A stretch of DNA of 64,000 nt from Lachnospiraceae bacterium (GCA_014804485.1 JAAUZT010000002.1:1-64000); one strand, 5' to 3'; positions 7,645 to 15,652 are shown, counted from the first letter of the stretch. The notes: generated from the letters alone by a model not told the origin. A program made the numbers and translations.

Positions 7645-10023
7645 ATGATTCGGGAATATAATCAAAACTATGTGTTAGAGACAGACAATACGACATATTG
7701 CTTTCGTGTGCTTCCTACGGGACACTTAGAGCATTTGTATTACGGAAGGAAGATTACGCTGACGGATGACGAAGATATGAAGGCGTTGGTCGAGAAGCAC
7801 ACATTCATGCCCGGCAATACCAATGCATACAATCAGGAAAACACCACGTTTTCGCTGGAGGATATCCGATTGGAGATGTCTTCTTACGGCAAAGGGGATA
7901 TTAGGGAGCCTTTTATCGAGGTGATTCATGCGGACGGCAGTTACACATCGGATTTTCTGTTCGAGTCGGCACTGATCACGAAGGGCAAGGAAGCATATAA
8001 CACCCTTCCGGCATCCTATGATGAAGAAGGAGCGGTGGATCATCTGTGCGTCGTGTTAAAAGACCGGCAGTATGCGCTTACCTTGGAACTGCACTATTAT
8101 GTATATGAGGGCTGTGATGTGATTGCCAGAAGCGCACGCCTCATTAACGACAGCGAGGACGAGATCAAGCTCACAAGACTCATGAGCGCACAGGTGGATT
8201 TTGATACGCCGGAATATGTGCTTACAACGTTTAACGGTGCGTGGGCGAGAGAGATGAAGCGGACGGATACGCGCCTTAAGTCGGGCAGACATGTGAACGC
8301 CTCCTATACCGGAACGTCCTCTAACCGCGCCAATCCGTTTGTCATGCTGAGTAAGCCGGAAACTTCGGAAGACTTGGGCGACTGCTACGGATTCAACCTG
8401 ATCTACAGCGGCAATCACTATGAGGCGGCAGAAGTCAGCGGATATGGCAAGACGAGGTTGGTCATGGGGATCAATCCGCAGTCTTTCTGCTTCCGGATCG
8501 GTGTGGGAGAGTGTTTTGAGGCGCCGGAGGCGGTGATGAGCTATTCTCATGAGGGATACAACGGAATGAGCCGGCATATGCACCGGTTTGTGCGGGAGCA
8601 TATCGTGCGGGGCAAGTGGAAACACAAGACTCGTCCGATTCTGCTCAACAGCTGGGAAGCATCTTATTTTGATATCAATGAGCGTAAACTCTTACAGCTT
8701 GCGAAAGCCGGAAAAGAGGTGGGTATTGAGCTTTTTGTGATGGATGACGGATGGTTCGGCAGCAGGGATGACGATACGCAGTCACTGGGCGATTGGGAAG
8801 TGAACCGGAAGAAACTGCCTGACGGCGTGGAAGGGCTGGCGCGGAAAGTAAAAGATCTGGGACTGGATTTCGGAATCTGGGTGGAGCCGGAGATGGTCAA
8901 TGTCAAAAGCAAATTATATGAGGAACATCCGGACTGGGTTCTCATGATTCCGGACAAGCCTCATTCCGAGGGAAGGAATCAGAGAATTCTGGATCTGACG
9001 AGAAAAGAAGTTCAGGATTACATTATAGAAGAGATGAGCCGCGTATTCTCTTCGGCGGATATCGCCTATGTGAAATGGGACATGAACCGCACCGTGACGG
9101 ATTATTATTCGTCGGCGCTGTCCGCTGAGCGACAGGGAGAGGTGGCGCACCGTTATGTGATGGGGTTGTACCGCTGTATGAAGGAGCTGACGGAACGGTT
9201 TCCGGAGATACTGTTCGAAGGCTGCGCGGCGGGCGGGAACCGATTCGATTTGGGGATTTTATGCTATTTCCCGCAGATATGGGCAAGCGACGATACGGAT
9301 GCCTTGTGCCGGACGGAGATTCAGACAGGGTACAGCTACGGTTATCCGATGTCTGTGGTCAGCGCCCACGTATCCGCCTGTCCGAACCATCAGACACTCA
9401 GGACGACGCCGTTGGAGACTCGCTTCCATGTGGCATGTTTCGGTATCTGCGGCTACGAGTGCAATTTCTGCGATATGAAGAAAGAAGAGCTGGCTGCGGT
9501 AAAAGCGCAGATCGAGCTGTATAAGGAGTGGCGCGAAGTGCTGCAATGGGGCACATTCTATCGTGGCAGGACATTTTCAGAGCAGGGAGACGGCAGTTGT
9601 CTGAGCGGAAATAACGGCAATGTGACAGAGTGGACTTGTGTGTCGGAAGATCGTTCGAAAGCCGTGGGATTTCTGTTGCAGAAGCTGGTGGCGCCGAACA
9701 CACAATATGCGTTCTATAAGGCAAAAGGGCTTGATTCCGAACGGAGATATCATTTCTACAACAGAACGTTGAAATATGATGTGAGGGAATTCGGAGATCT
9801 GGTCAACACCGTATCGCCGATCCATATTAAACAGGATTCCCTGCTGCACAGGACCCTCGCCAGGTTCGTGAAGATGGACGGGGAAACGGAAGATCTCTAC
9901 GCCTACGGCGACGCGCTGATGTACGGCGGTGTCAGACTAAAACAGGCCTTCGGCGGCACGGGTTACAGCGATGAAGTGAGACATTTTCCGGATTTTGCCT
10001 CCAGAATTTATTTTATGGAATAG
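7645..10023 (+). CDS. GH36 alpha-galactosidase
   Basis: A 792-aa enzyme with a full-length GH36 architecture: N-terminal beta-supersandwich, (beta/alpha)8 barrel, C-terminal beta domain. The barrel shows FVMDDGWFGSRDDD, GIWVEPEMV and YVKWDMNR with the nucleophile Asp479, then IWASDDTDA with the acid/base Asp549. CPNHQTLRTTPLETRF is also typical. The spacing matches characterised Bacillus-type enzymes (Asp478/Asp548 in Geobacillus AgaA). It has no signal peptide, so it acts in the cytoplasm on imported alpha-1,6-galactosides. The preceding GPH symporter is its likely supplier. A short terminator follows at 10042. Confidence 0.95.
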   Translation: MIREYNQNYVLETDNTTYCFRVLPTGHLEHLYYGRKITLTDDEDMKALVEKHTFMPGNTNAYNQENTTFSLEDIRLEMSSYGKGDIREPFIEVIHADGSYTSDFLFESALITKGKEAYNTLPASYDEEGAVDHLCVVLKDRQYALTLELHYYVYEGCDVIARSARLINDSEDEIKLTRLMSAQVDFDTPEYVLTTFNGAWAREMKRTDTRLKSGRHVNASYTGTSSNRANPFVMLSKPETSEDLGDCYGFNLIYSGNHYEAAEVSGYGKTRLVMGINPQSFCFRIGVGECFEAPEAVMSYSHEGYNGMSRHMHRFVREHIVRGKWKHKTRPILLNSWEASYFDINERKLLQLAKAGKEVGIELFVMDDGWFGSRDDDTQSLGDWEVNRKKLPDGVEGLARKVKDLGLDFGIWVEPEMVNVKSKLYEEHPDWVLMIPDKPHSEGRNQRILDLTRKEVQDYIIEEMSRVFSSADIAYVKWDMNRTVTDYYSSALSAERQGEVAHRYVMGLYRCMKELTERFPEILFEGCAAGGNRFDLGILCYFPQIWASDDTDALCRTEIQTGYSYGYPMSVVSAHVSACPNHQTLRTTPLETRFHVACFGICGYECNFCDMKKEELAAVKAQIELYKEWREVLQWGTFYRGRTFSEQGDGSCLSGNNGNVTEWTCVSEDRSKAVGFLLQKLVAPNTQYAFYKAKGLDSERRYHFYNRTLKYDVREFGDLVNTVSPIHIKQDSLLHRTLARFVKMDGETEDLYAYGDALMYGGVRLKQAFGGTGYSDEVRHFPDFASRIYFME

Positions 10024-10041
10024 GAAAACGCAACAGAGGGT

Positions 10042-10069
10042 AGAGGGGATCGTCGATCTCCTCTTTATT
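10042..10069 (+). terminator. Terminator after GH36
   Basis: AGAGGGGATC/GATCTCCTCT forms a 10-bp stem (one G-T) with a 3-nt loop followed by TTATT. The T-tract is short. Confidence 0.6.
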
Positions 10070-10112
10070 GTATAGGATTTAGGGTTAAAAGGTGCATGTT
10101 GTAAACTGGGGT

Positions 10113-10343
10113 GGCAGCTTGCACAAAATGTTCCTGTAGCTGTCTGGCTCCGTCATATGGATTTTCTAAAATATTCCGGCAAGGTTATGCAAATGGACGC
10201 AACCGCCCTCTATTCGCCATCCGGGCTCATTATGGGCTTTTCGGGACATCCATGTCCCGAAATTTCTGGGTATTGAACGGAATATTAAGAAAATCTCATA
10301 TTCCTGCGCATGACAGCTTCGGGAACATTTTGTGCAAGCTGCC
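10113..10343 (+). repeat. Family-1 structured dispersed repeat, copy 1
   Basis: Arms 10113-10144 and 10312-10343 are complementary over 32 positions with two exceptions (outer part GGCAGCTTGCACAAAATG). Inside, ATTTTCT...ATATTCCG pairs with CGGAATATT...AGAAAAT. The core holds CGCCCTCTATTCGCCATCC and the perfect hairpin CGGGACAT/ATGTCCCG. Copies at 42563-42858 (+) and 47548-47778 (-) share the core nearly base for base but have different, internally complementary arms. Weak pairing continues outside the arms to about 10090 and 10367. No coding potential is evident. Confidence 0.85.
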
Positions 10344-10419
10344 TATGAAAGTTTATTTAGGTACCGGTTGACACCTGAATCTGTATAGGAGATTTCTCCG
10401 TTTTTTTAGTTCGTGAATT

Positions 10420-10452
10420 GAGTCTTGCAGTCCAGCAAGGCTCGATTTTTTT
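10420..10452 (+). terminator. Strong plus-strand terminator after repeat copy 1
   Basis: GAGTCTTGC/GCAAGGCTC (one wobble) is followed by GATTTTTTT. It faces plus-strand transcription although the last plus-strand gene ended 400 bp earlier. This leaves open that the family-1 repeat is itself part of a transcript ending here. A weaker GGAG/CTCC hairpin with seven Ts precedes it at 10388-10407. Confidence 0.7.
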
Positions 10453-10459
10453 ATCTGAT

Positions 10460-11035
10460 TTACATAAACTGTGTAAAATCGAGATACAGGTCCGGATAAA
10501 TCCCCGCTTTTACAGGTTCGGAGAAGGGATGGATCACAGGTCCTTCTCCATGCTCAAAGTCATATATTGTAACGAATTTCTGCTTCGGATCGATGATCCA
10601 GTATTCCCGAACGCCATTCTCCTGATAGAGTGAGAGCTTCCGCCCGTAATCCATGATTTTATTAGATGGTGAGGTGATCTCAATCACCCAGTCCGGCGCA
10701 CCGTGACAGCCCTTTTCGTCCAGCTTATCCGGTTTGCAGACGACGGAAAGATCAGGCTCCACATAATTGCGGGTATCGTCAGCTATATATACTCCGAATG
10801 GCAGAAATACCTCGCACGGACCATTATTCTTCTTAATATACATGTAGATCTGTACATGAAGTTCTCCGAGAATTCTCTGGTGCGTTACGGACGGGGATTC
10901 CATAATAAACATCTGGCCGTCGATCAGTTCGGCACGTTCTCCGTCCGGCAGCGCCTCAATATCCGCGGTTGTGTAGGATTTGCCTCCTTCAATGGTCATA
11001 AACTGTTCCTCTCTTTCAATTAATGCTGCTTCCAT
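10460..11035 (-). CDS. Uma2 family (DUF820) putative endonuclease
   Basis: A 191-aa protein with the Uma2 layout: YTTADIEALPDGERAELIDGQ near the N-terminus, then SVTHQRILGEL, a PD-(D/E)XK core with VEPDLSVVC and WVIEITSPSNKIMDYGRKL, and GVREYWIIDP. Acidic and Lys residues typical of the nuclease-like core are present. The family is widespread, but its physiological role is not established. The start is set by AAGGAGGG seven bases before the ATG. It is a single gene, with a CGGCAGAAG inverted repeat between its likely promoter and RBS. Confidence 0.85.
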   Translation of the reverse strand: MEAALIEREEQFMTIEGGKSYTTADIEALPDGERAELIDGQMFIMESPSVTHQRILGELHVQIYMYIKKNNGPCEVFLPFGVYIADDTRNYVEPDLSVVCKPDKLDEKGCHGAPDWVIEITSPSNKIMDYGRKLSLYQENGVREYWIIDPKQKFVTIYDFEHGEGPVIHPFSEPVKAGIYPDLYLDFTQFM

Positions 11036-11052
11036 AGTGATGCCCTCCTTTT

Positions 11053-11119
11053 CGGCAGAAGGTTCCTATGGATAACTTCTGCCGCTATTTAATTATGATT
11101 GTGAGTAAAGCGGCAGAAG
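11053..11119. promoter_or_regulatory. CGGCAGAAG repeats upstream of Uma2 gene
   Basis: CGGCAGAAG (11053-11061) and CTTCTGCCG (11076-11084) form a perfect 9-bp inverted repeat just upstream of the RBS. A third direct copy lies at 11111-11119. It could be an operator or a leader hairpin. Confidence 0.5.
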
Positions 11120-11238
11120 TTGCCTGAATGTGCGAATGCACGGTTCGTTGATTACTCATGTTGGACTTAGAATACAGCATGAATGAGAAAAAGTCAAGTG
11201 TAAAAATAAATAAATATAAACGAAATAACGTTAATTTG

Positions 11239-12249
11239 TTAAAGCAACTGTATTCCGTTTGCCAGCGCTTCGTTTGTCACATCTTCCGGCCACAGAGAAG
11301 ACTGTACCTCGCCGATGTGCGCTTTTCGCAGGAAAAACATACAGATACGGGACTGCCCGATACCGCCGCCGATGGTGAAAGGGAGTTCCTCGTTCAGAAT
11401 TGCCTTCTGGAAAGGAAGCTCGGCTCTTTCGGGGCAGCCGGCCTTGTCAAGCTGGCTAAGCAGTGAATCCCTGTCTACACGAATGCCCATGGAAGACAAC
11501 TCCAGAGCGATGTCCAGTACCGGATAGTACACTAAGATATCGGCATTCAGCGCCCAATCGTCATAGTCCGGAGCGCGTCCGTCGTGTTTTACGCCGGATT
11601 CCAGCAAATCGCCGATCTGCATAACGCAGACAGCGCCCTTCGCTTTGGTTATGTAATATTCACGCTCCTTCGGCGTATATTCGGGGAACATATTTTCCAG
11701 TTCCTGTGTCGTGATAAAGAAGATGTCGTGGGGCAGGATCTCGCTGATATAATCATAGCGGATCGCCATATATTTCTCGGTTTTGCGCAACACTTTGTAG
11801 ACGGCTTTGACAGTTTCTTGCAGATAATCGATGGTGCGCTCGTCCCGGGAGATGATCTTCTCCCAGTCCCACTGATCCACGTAAATAGAGTGAATGTTGT
11901 CTGTTATCTCGTCTCTGCGGATGGCGCTCATATCCGTGTAGAGCCCCTCACCATGTGTAAAACCGTATTTTTGCAGGGCCATGCGCTTCCATTTTGCCAG
12001 AGAGTGAACGATTTCCGCCTGTGCCTCGTTCTGCTCTTTGATGCCGAAGGACACCGGACGCTCCACGCCATTTAAGTTATCGTTCAGACCGGAAGCCGGA
12101 TCCACGAAAAGCGGTGCGGATACGCGCAGCAGGTGCAGTTCTTCCGCTAAAAGCACCTGAAAAAAGTCTTTGACCGTCTTGATGCCGATCTGCGTGTCGT
12201 GCAGATTCAGCGCTGATTTGTAATCTTTGGGAATCATTAAGTTATCCAT
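11239..12249 (-). CDS. asnA: Aspartate-ammonia ligase (asparagine synthetase A)
   Basis: A 336-aa protein; start at MDNLMIPKDYKSALNL with GAGG upstream, which fits the usual AsnA length of about 330-340 aa. The longer reading frame upstream adds 25 residues without an RBS. The class II aminoacyl-tRNA-synthetase-like fold is recognisable from FPMDNLMIP, VSAPLFVDPASGLNDNLNG, the long VDQWDWEKII segment, and the C-terminal FTIGGGIGQSRICMF. It makes asparagine from aspartate, ammonia and ATP in the cytoplasm. No T-box was seen upstream. It is monocistronic on the minus strand. Confidence 0.95.
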   Translation of the reverse strand: MDNLMIPKDYKSALNLHDTQIGIKTVKDFFQVLLAEELHLLRVSAPLFVDPASGLNDNLNGVERPVSFGIKEQNEAQAEIVHSLAKWKRMALQKYGFTHGEGLYTDMSAIRRDEITDNIHSIYVDQWDWEKIISRDERTIDYLQETVKAVYKVLRKTEKYMAIRYDYISEILPHDIFFITTQELENMFPEYTPKEREYYITKAKGAVCVMQIGDLLESGVKHDGRAPDYDDWALNADILVYYPVLDIALELSSMGIRVDRDSLLSQLDKAGCPERAELPFQKAILNEELPFTIGGGIGQSRICMFFLRKAHIGEVQSSLWPEDVTNEALANGIQLL

Positions 12250-12414
12250 AGGAAACCTCGCTTTATAAAAATTTGGATGACCGAGTTTGCGAAGCAATAC
12301 TCGTAAAGTTAATTTGCGAAGCAAATTTACTTTTATTTAACCGCGTTTTGCGGGAGAAATCAAGAGGAATTAGCAGAATAATATGTTAATACTTGAAGGT
12401 TATCTAAGACGGAC

Positions 12415-12566
12415 GCTCAGAGGGAAGGCAATATCTACGGAGTCGCGCTCCCGCTCCGTAAAAAGCGTAGCAGACGCTAAACTCGTGAGTTGCTCTGCAA
12501 CTCATAACCTCGTTAAGCGCTGACGCTTTTTAAGGGACTCCTTAAGATATTGTCTTCCCTCTGAGC
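12415..12566 (-). repeat. Family-2 structured dispersed repeat, copy A
   Basis: Arms 12415-12435 (GCTCAGAGGGAAGGCAATAT) and 12546-12566 are complementary over 21 bp with one wobble. The minus strand of the core (CTTAAAAAGCGTCAGCGC..., CGAGGTTATGAGTTGC, GCTACGCTTTTTACGGAGCG) matches copy B at 22319-22471 closely, but the arms of the two copies differ. An internal GAGTTGC/GCAACTC hairpin is shared. It lies between asnA and the SOS-controlled radical SAM gene. Confidence 0.8.
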
Positions 12567-12690
12567 TGGGGATTGAAGAGGTACCATTTGAGTGATATAT
12601 AAGGTTTCCCTCTGAGCTGGGTATTGGAGAAGTACTGCTTGAGTGTTATATAAGGCTTCTCTATGAGCTGAGGATTAAAGGAAAGGTATT
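12557..12690 (+). repeat. 51-bp direct tandem repeat, about 2.5 units
   Basis: Units at 12557-12607 and 12608-12658 share CCCTCTGAGCTGGG, TTGAGTG and ATATAAGG, and a partial third unit begins at 12659. The first unit includes the outer arm of family-2 copy A, so the repeat arose from, or spread with, the end of that element. Confidence 0.75.
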
Positions 12691-12722
12691 GTAATTAAGC
12701 AGTTACGTAAAAAGTAAATACG

Positions 12723-12794
12723 GAACAAATGTTCGAAAAAATGCTTGCCTTATAGAAGTGAGTATGATATGATACACATACAGAACAAACGTTC
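12723..12794 (+). promoter_or_regulatory. SOS promoter with two LexA boxes
   Basis: GAACAAATGTTC (12723-12734) and GAACAAACGTTC (12783-12794) match the Gram-positive LexA box GAAC-N4-GTTC. Between them lies TTGCCT (12745-12750), a 17-bp spacer and TATGAT (12768-12773). One box precedes the -35 and the other covers the start of transcription. Control of the downstream radical SAM/TIGR03915 pair by DNA damage is strongly indicated. Confidence 0.85.
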
Positions 12795-12841
12795 TGCGCA
12801 TATGGGATGATCTGTTATTAGGAAAAGGAATTGATTAGGGG

Positions 12842-14188
12842 ATGGAAGTCAGGATATCGCCGCAGATGTCGGTTATGGATAAACTGAAAATACTGGCGGA
12901 TGCCGCGAAGTATGACGTATCGTGCAGTTCCAGCGGTTCAAACCGCAAGAATGACGGTACGGGGATCGGAAATACGGTCGCGGCAGGGCTGTGTCACAGT
13001 TTTGCGGCAGACGGAAGGTGCATTTCTCTGTTGAAGATATTGTTTACCAACGAGTGTATCTATGATTGCAGATATTGTATCAACCGGAAATCCAATGACG
13101 TGCCCCGGGCATCTTTCACACCGGATGAGGTGTGTGAATTGACGATGGAATTTTACAGACGCAATTATATAGAAGGTTTGTTCTTAAGCTCGGGGATACT
13201 GTACAGTCCAAACTATACGATGGAGCTGATCTGTGAGACGGTGCATAAGCTGCGCACGTTGCATCGGTTTCAGGGATATATCCACGTGAAGGCGATTCCG
13301 GGGGCGGATCCGCTGCTCATACAGCGGGCGGGATATCTTGCGGATCGCATGAGCGTGAATCTGGAGATGGCAACAGCGGACGGACTGAGGGAGATGGCAC
13401 CGAATAAGCATCGCAAGAATATATTGAAGCCGATGCGGCAGATTCAGAACGGTATTACCCAGAGTAAGAATGAACTTGCCTTATACAGACATGCGCCGCA
13501 TTTCTGTGAGGCCGGGCAATCTACACAGATGGTGGTGGGAGCCCTGCCGGAAAGCGACTATCAGATCATGTCGGTGGCTGAGAATCTGTATGAGAAGTTT
13601 TCCTTAAAAAGGGTGTACTACTCGGCATTTGTGAACGTGAACGAGGATAAGGAACTGCCCGTCGTGACGGGCGGTCCGCCTCTTCTTCGGGAGCACAGGC
13701 TGTATCAGGCGGACTGGCTGCTTAGGTTCTATGATTTTAAAGTGGATGAATTGTTGACGACAGAACGTCCTAATTTTAACATGGCGATTGATCCGAAGGC
13801 GGATTGGGCGGTGCGCCATCTGGAAGTGTTTCCGGTGGAGATCAATCGAGCGGATTATCGGCTGCTTCTCAGGATTCCGGGGATTGGTGTCAAGAGCGCG
13901 AGGCGCATCATAGCAGCCAGACGGTTCGGCAGTCTGACCTTTGAGGATTTAAAGAAGATGGGTGTGGTGTTAAAGCGGGCGTTGTATTTTATCACTTGTG
14001 GCGGCAGGATGATGTATCCGACAAAGATTGATGAGGAATATATCGTGCGCAATCTGACCTATCAGAATCGGATGGGTCGGGGAGAGCGGCTGCCGTTTAT
14101 GCCGGATGGGACGACATACAGGCAGATATCCCTATTTGATGACGGAATGGTTCTGGGAGCACAGAATTATAGGAGTATTTCGTGGTAA
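12842..14188 (+). CDS. Putative DNA modification/repair radical SAM protein (TIGR03916-like)
   Basis: A 448-aa protein. The radical SAM cluster is C72-x3-C76-x2-C79 (TNECIYDCRYCINR). The body follows the TIGR03916 pattern with GLFLSSGI, IHVKAIPGAD and DRMSVNLE. A helix-hairpin-helix lies at about residues 341-360 (LLLRIPGIGVKSARRIIAAR), indicating DNA binding. The family is co-occurring and co-transcribed with TIGR03915-type proteins and is predicted to act in DNA repair or modification; the reaction is unknown. Two LexA boxes upstream support a damage role. The end of the gene is separated from its partner by a 33-bp palindromic repeat. Confidence 0.9.
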   Translation: MEVRISPQMSVMDKLKILADAAKYDVSCSSSGSNRKNDGTGIGNTVAAGLCHSFAADGRCISLLKILFTNECIYDCRYCINRKSNDVPRASFTPDEVCELTMEFYRRNYIEGLFLSSGILYSPNYTMELICETVHKLRTLHRFQGYIHVKAIPGADPLLIQRAGYLADRMSVNLEMATADGLREMAPNKHRKNILKPMRQIQNGITQSKNELALYRHAPHFCEAGQSTQMVVGALPESDYQIMSVAENLYEKFSLKRVYYSAFVNVNEDKELPVVTGGPPLLREHRLYQADWLLRFYDFKVDELLTTERPNFNMAIDPKADWAVRHLEVFPVEINRADYRLLLRIPGIGVKSARRIIAARRFGSLTFEDLKKMGVVLKRALYFITCGGRMMYPTKIDEEYIVRNLTYQNRMGRGERLPFMPDGTTYRQISLFDDGMVLGAQNYRSISW

Positions 14189-14209
14189 CGGTTCAGAAGG
14201 TGCATCTAC

Positions 14210-14242
14210 GTAACTGTGAAGAACAGGGTTCTGAACAGTTAC
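14210..14242. repeat. 33-bp palindromic repeat, copy 2
   Basis: GTAACTGT/ACAGTTAC and AGAAC/GTTCT arms around AGG. It is nearly identical to 3668-3700. It lies between the radical SAM gene and its partner, which argues that the partner starts downstream at 14275 rather than at the overlapping GTG at 14182. Confidence 0.75.
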
Positions 14243-14274
14243 ATTTCGTGAATGGTACATGGGAGACATATACT

Positions 14275-15048
14275 ATGGAAGAGAAATATATCATCTGTGA
14301 GGACTCGTTAGAGGGAATCTTAACGGCAGTCTATGATGCCTATGCCTTAAGGGAGGGGCATGAGCACATTCATATACAGGTGGGTGAGGAAGATAATTAC
14401 AGATTATTTGCAACTTACATGCATAGTCATCCGGATGCTGTCAAGACTGATAAGGTGATTAGGACACTGAGGAGCAGGCTGGGTGAAGAGGTGTATGTGA
14501 CGATCTGCAGGGCGGCGGCATCCTGTGACAGGTCGAAGGGTGAGGCGATCTATCGTACTGTGGTAGAGGGAATTACGGCCGGAAGCGGCAGGCGGACAAT
14601 GGAAAATCTGCGAAATCCTTACGTGGTCAGGACATTTGAACTTGCGAGACGCACTGCGAATGAAGTACACCATGAAGTGGAGTTTATACGGTTTCAGGAG
14701 CTTCAACAAGGGATTTTATATGCATTGATCGGACCGGAGAACAATGTGGTGCCTTTTGTCATGCCGCATTTTGCAGACCGGCTGGCAACGGAGAACTTCA
14801 TGATTCATGACGAGAAGCATGGACTGTACGGGATACATCCGGCGCGCAAGGAATGGTATTTGGTGTCGGAGGCGGAACAACTGTCTAAGGATCGGGTGCA
14901 GTGGTCGCAGAAGGAACAGCAGTATCAGGAATTGTTTACCATGTTCCATAAGACGATTGCGATCCGGGAACGCAGAAACATCCGTTTGCAATGTCAGATG
15001 CTGCCGCTGAGATTCCAAGATTATATGGTGGAATTTAATAAAAACTGA
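14275..15048 (+). CDS. TIGR03915-like DNA metabolism protein, partner of the radical SAM protein
   Basis: A 257-aa protein if the ATG at 14275 is used (GGGAG upstream). The N-terminus MEEKYIICEDSLEGILTAV is the conserved beginning of the family. An upstream GTG in the same frame would read through a palindromic repeat. The middle contains NPYVVRTFELARRTANEVHH and RFQELQQGILYALIGPEN, and the C-terminus ends RLQCQMLPLRFQDYMVEF. The family is known almost only from its linkage to TIGR03916 radical SAM proteins, sometimes as a fusion with uracil-DNA-glycosylase-like domains. Here it is the second gene of the SOS operon. The biochemical activity is unknown. Confidence 0.8.
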   Translation: MEEKYIICEDSLEGILTAVYDAYALREGHEHIHIQVGEEDNYRLFATYMHSHPDAVKTDKVIRTLRSRLGEEVYVTICRAAASCDRSKGEAIYRTVVEGITAGSGRRTMENLRNPYVVRTFELARRTANEVHHEVEFIRFQELQQGILYALIGPENNVVPFVMPHFADRLATENFMIHDEKHGLYGIHPARKEWYLVSEAEQLSKDRVQWSQKEQQYQELFTMFHKTIAIRERRNIRLQCQMLPLRFQDYMVEFNKN

Positions 15049-15187
15049 GTAAATTGCGGCTATGGGAGTAGGACGCAATGGCAGATAATAGACAGATTAT
15101 ACAAAAAATAATTTGAAGTTCAAAATATTTATGTAAAGTTGCAAGAAAGTGGCAATATTGTTTTTTATCAGGAACAAAAAGAGCCTC

Positions 15188-15215
15188 TTTACAAACGAAA
15201 TGAAAAGAGTATAAT
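15188..15215 (+). promoter_or_regulatory. Promoter of HPr-like gene
   Basis: TTTACA (15188-15193), 16-bp spacer, TATAAT (15210-15215), about 80 bp before the start codon. Confidence 0.75.
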
Positions 15216-15295
15216 CATTTCAAACGAGGAGTAAGTAAACAAATTTTTCTATGTGTGCCTTTTGCATACATGAATGGAAAAGGAAGGTGAATGTT

Positions 15296-15520
15296 ATGCA
15301 ACACAGAATTAAATTAAGACCGGATGAGGTGGTAGATTTTGTTTCTGCTGCGTCGAAATGCATTTATGATGTTGACATCTCCTATAACAGTTATATTGTA
15401 GATGCCAAATCGATTGTCGGGGTGTTAGGACTTAATTTTAATCAGGTTCTGACGGTTGCGTATAACGGGTACGATGCTGAGTTTGAGAAATATCTCAAAA
15501 AGTTCGCAGTGGCGTGTTAA
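15296..15520 (+). CDS. HPr-like protein lacking the phospho-histidine
   Basis: A 74-aa protein; ATG 15296 follows GGAAGGTG. The HPr fold is visible: an N-terminal strand, a helix (DEVVDFVSAASKCIYDVDI), then YIVDAKSIVGVLGLNF, which corresponds to the Ser46 region of HPr (KSIxGVxxL), and a C-terminal helix. The active-site HARP segment is replaced by KLRPDE, so the phosphate-accepting His15 is missing, while the regulatory-serine region is kept. This parallels Crh-type proteins, which act in regulation instead of sugar phosphorylation. It has its own promoter and terminator, so it is monocistronic. Confidence 0.8.
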   Translation: MQHRIKLRPDEVVDFVSAASKCIYDVDISYNSYIVDAKSIVGVLGLNFNQVLTVAYNGYDAEFEKYLKKFAVAC

Positions 15521-15605
15521 GAAGGCAGCCCGGAAGAGTTTGTCGCCGTCCCGGACGTGCAACAGTGTAAAAGGACAATAGTTTTATATGGAATTCGTTA
15601 CATTG

Positions 15606-15652
15606 ACTCCCTATTTAAGATAGCGTAATATCTTAGTAGGGAGTTTTTGTGT
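15606..15652 (+). terminator. Rho-independent terminator after HPr-like gene
   Basis: ACTCCCTA/TAGGGAGT with an inner TAAGATA/TATCTTA stem, followed by TTTTTGT. Confidence 0.85.

Noticed and set aside
10113-10343. Interpretation of family-1 elements as ordinary MITEs
   Set aside because: MITE ends should be alike between copies; here the arms differ between copies while staying complementary within each. No target-site duplication was obvious. The possibility is kept open only for hairpin-type elements.
10111-10371. 86-aa reading frame inside family-1 repeat copy 1
   Set aside because: It has no RBS, lies wholly in a structured repeat, and the matching frame is not kept in the other two copies.
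12250-12420. T-box or riboswitch upstream of asnA
   Set aside because: Only small hairpins such as TTTGC/GCAAA were found; no T-box core or antiterminator signature.
14182-14274. Start of the TIGR03915-like protein at the overlapping GTG
   Set aside because: The extension would translate a 33-bp palindromic repeat and lacks family similarity; ATG 14275 has a plausible RBS and the conserved N-terminus.
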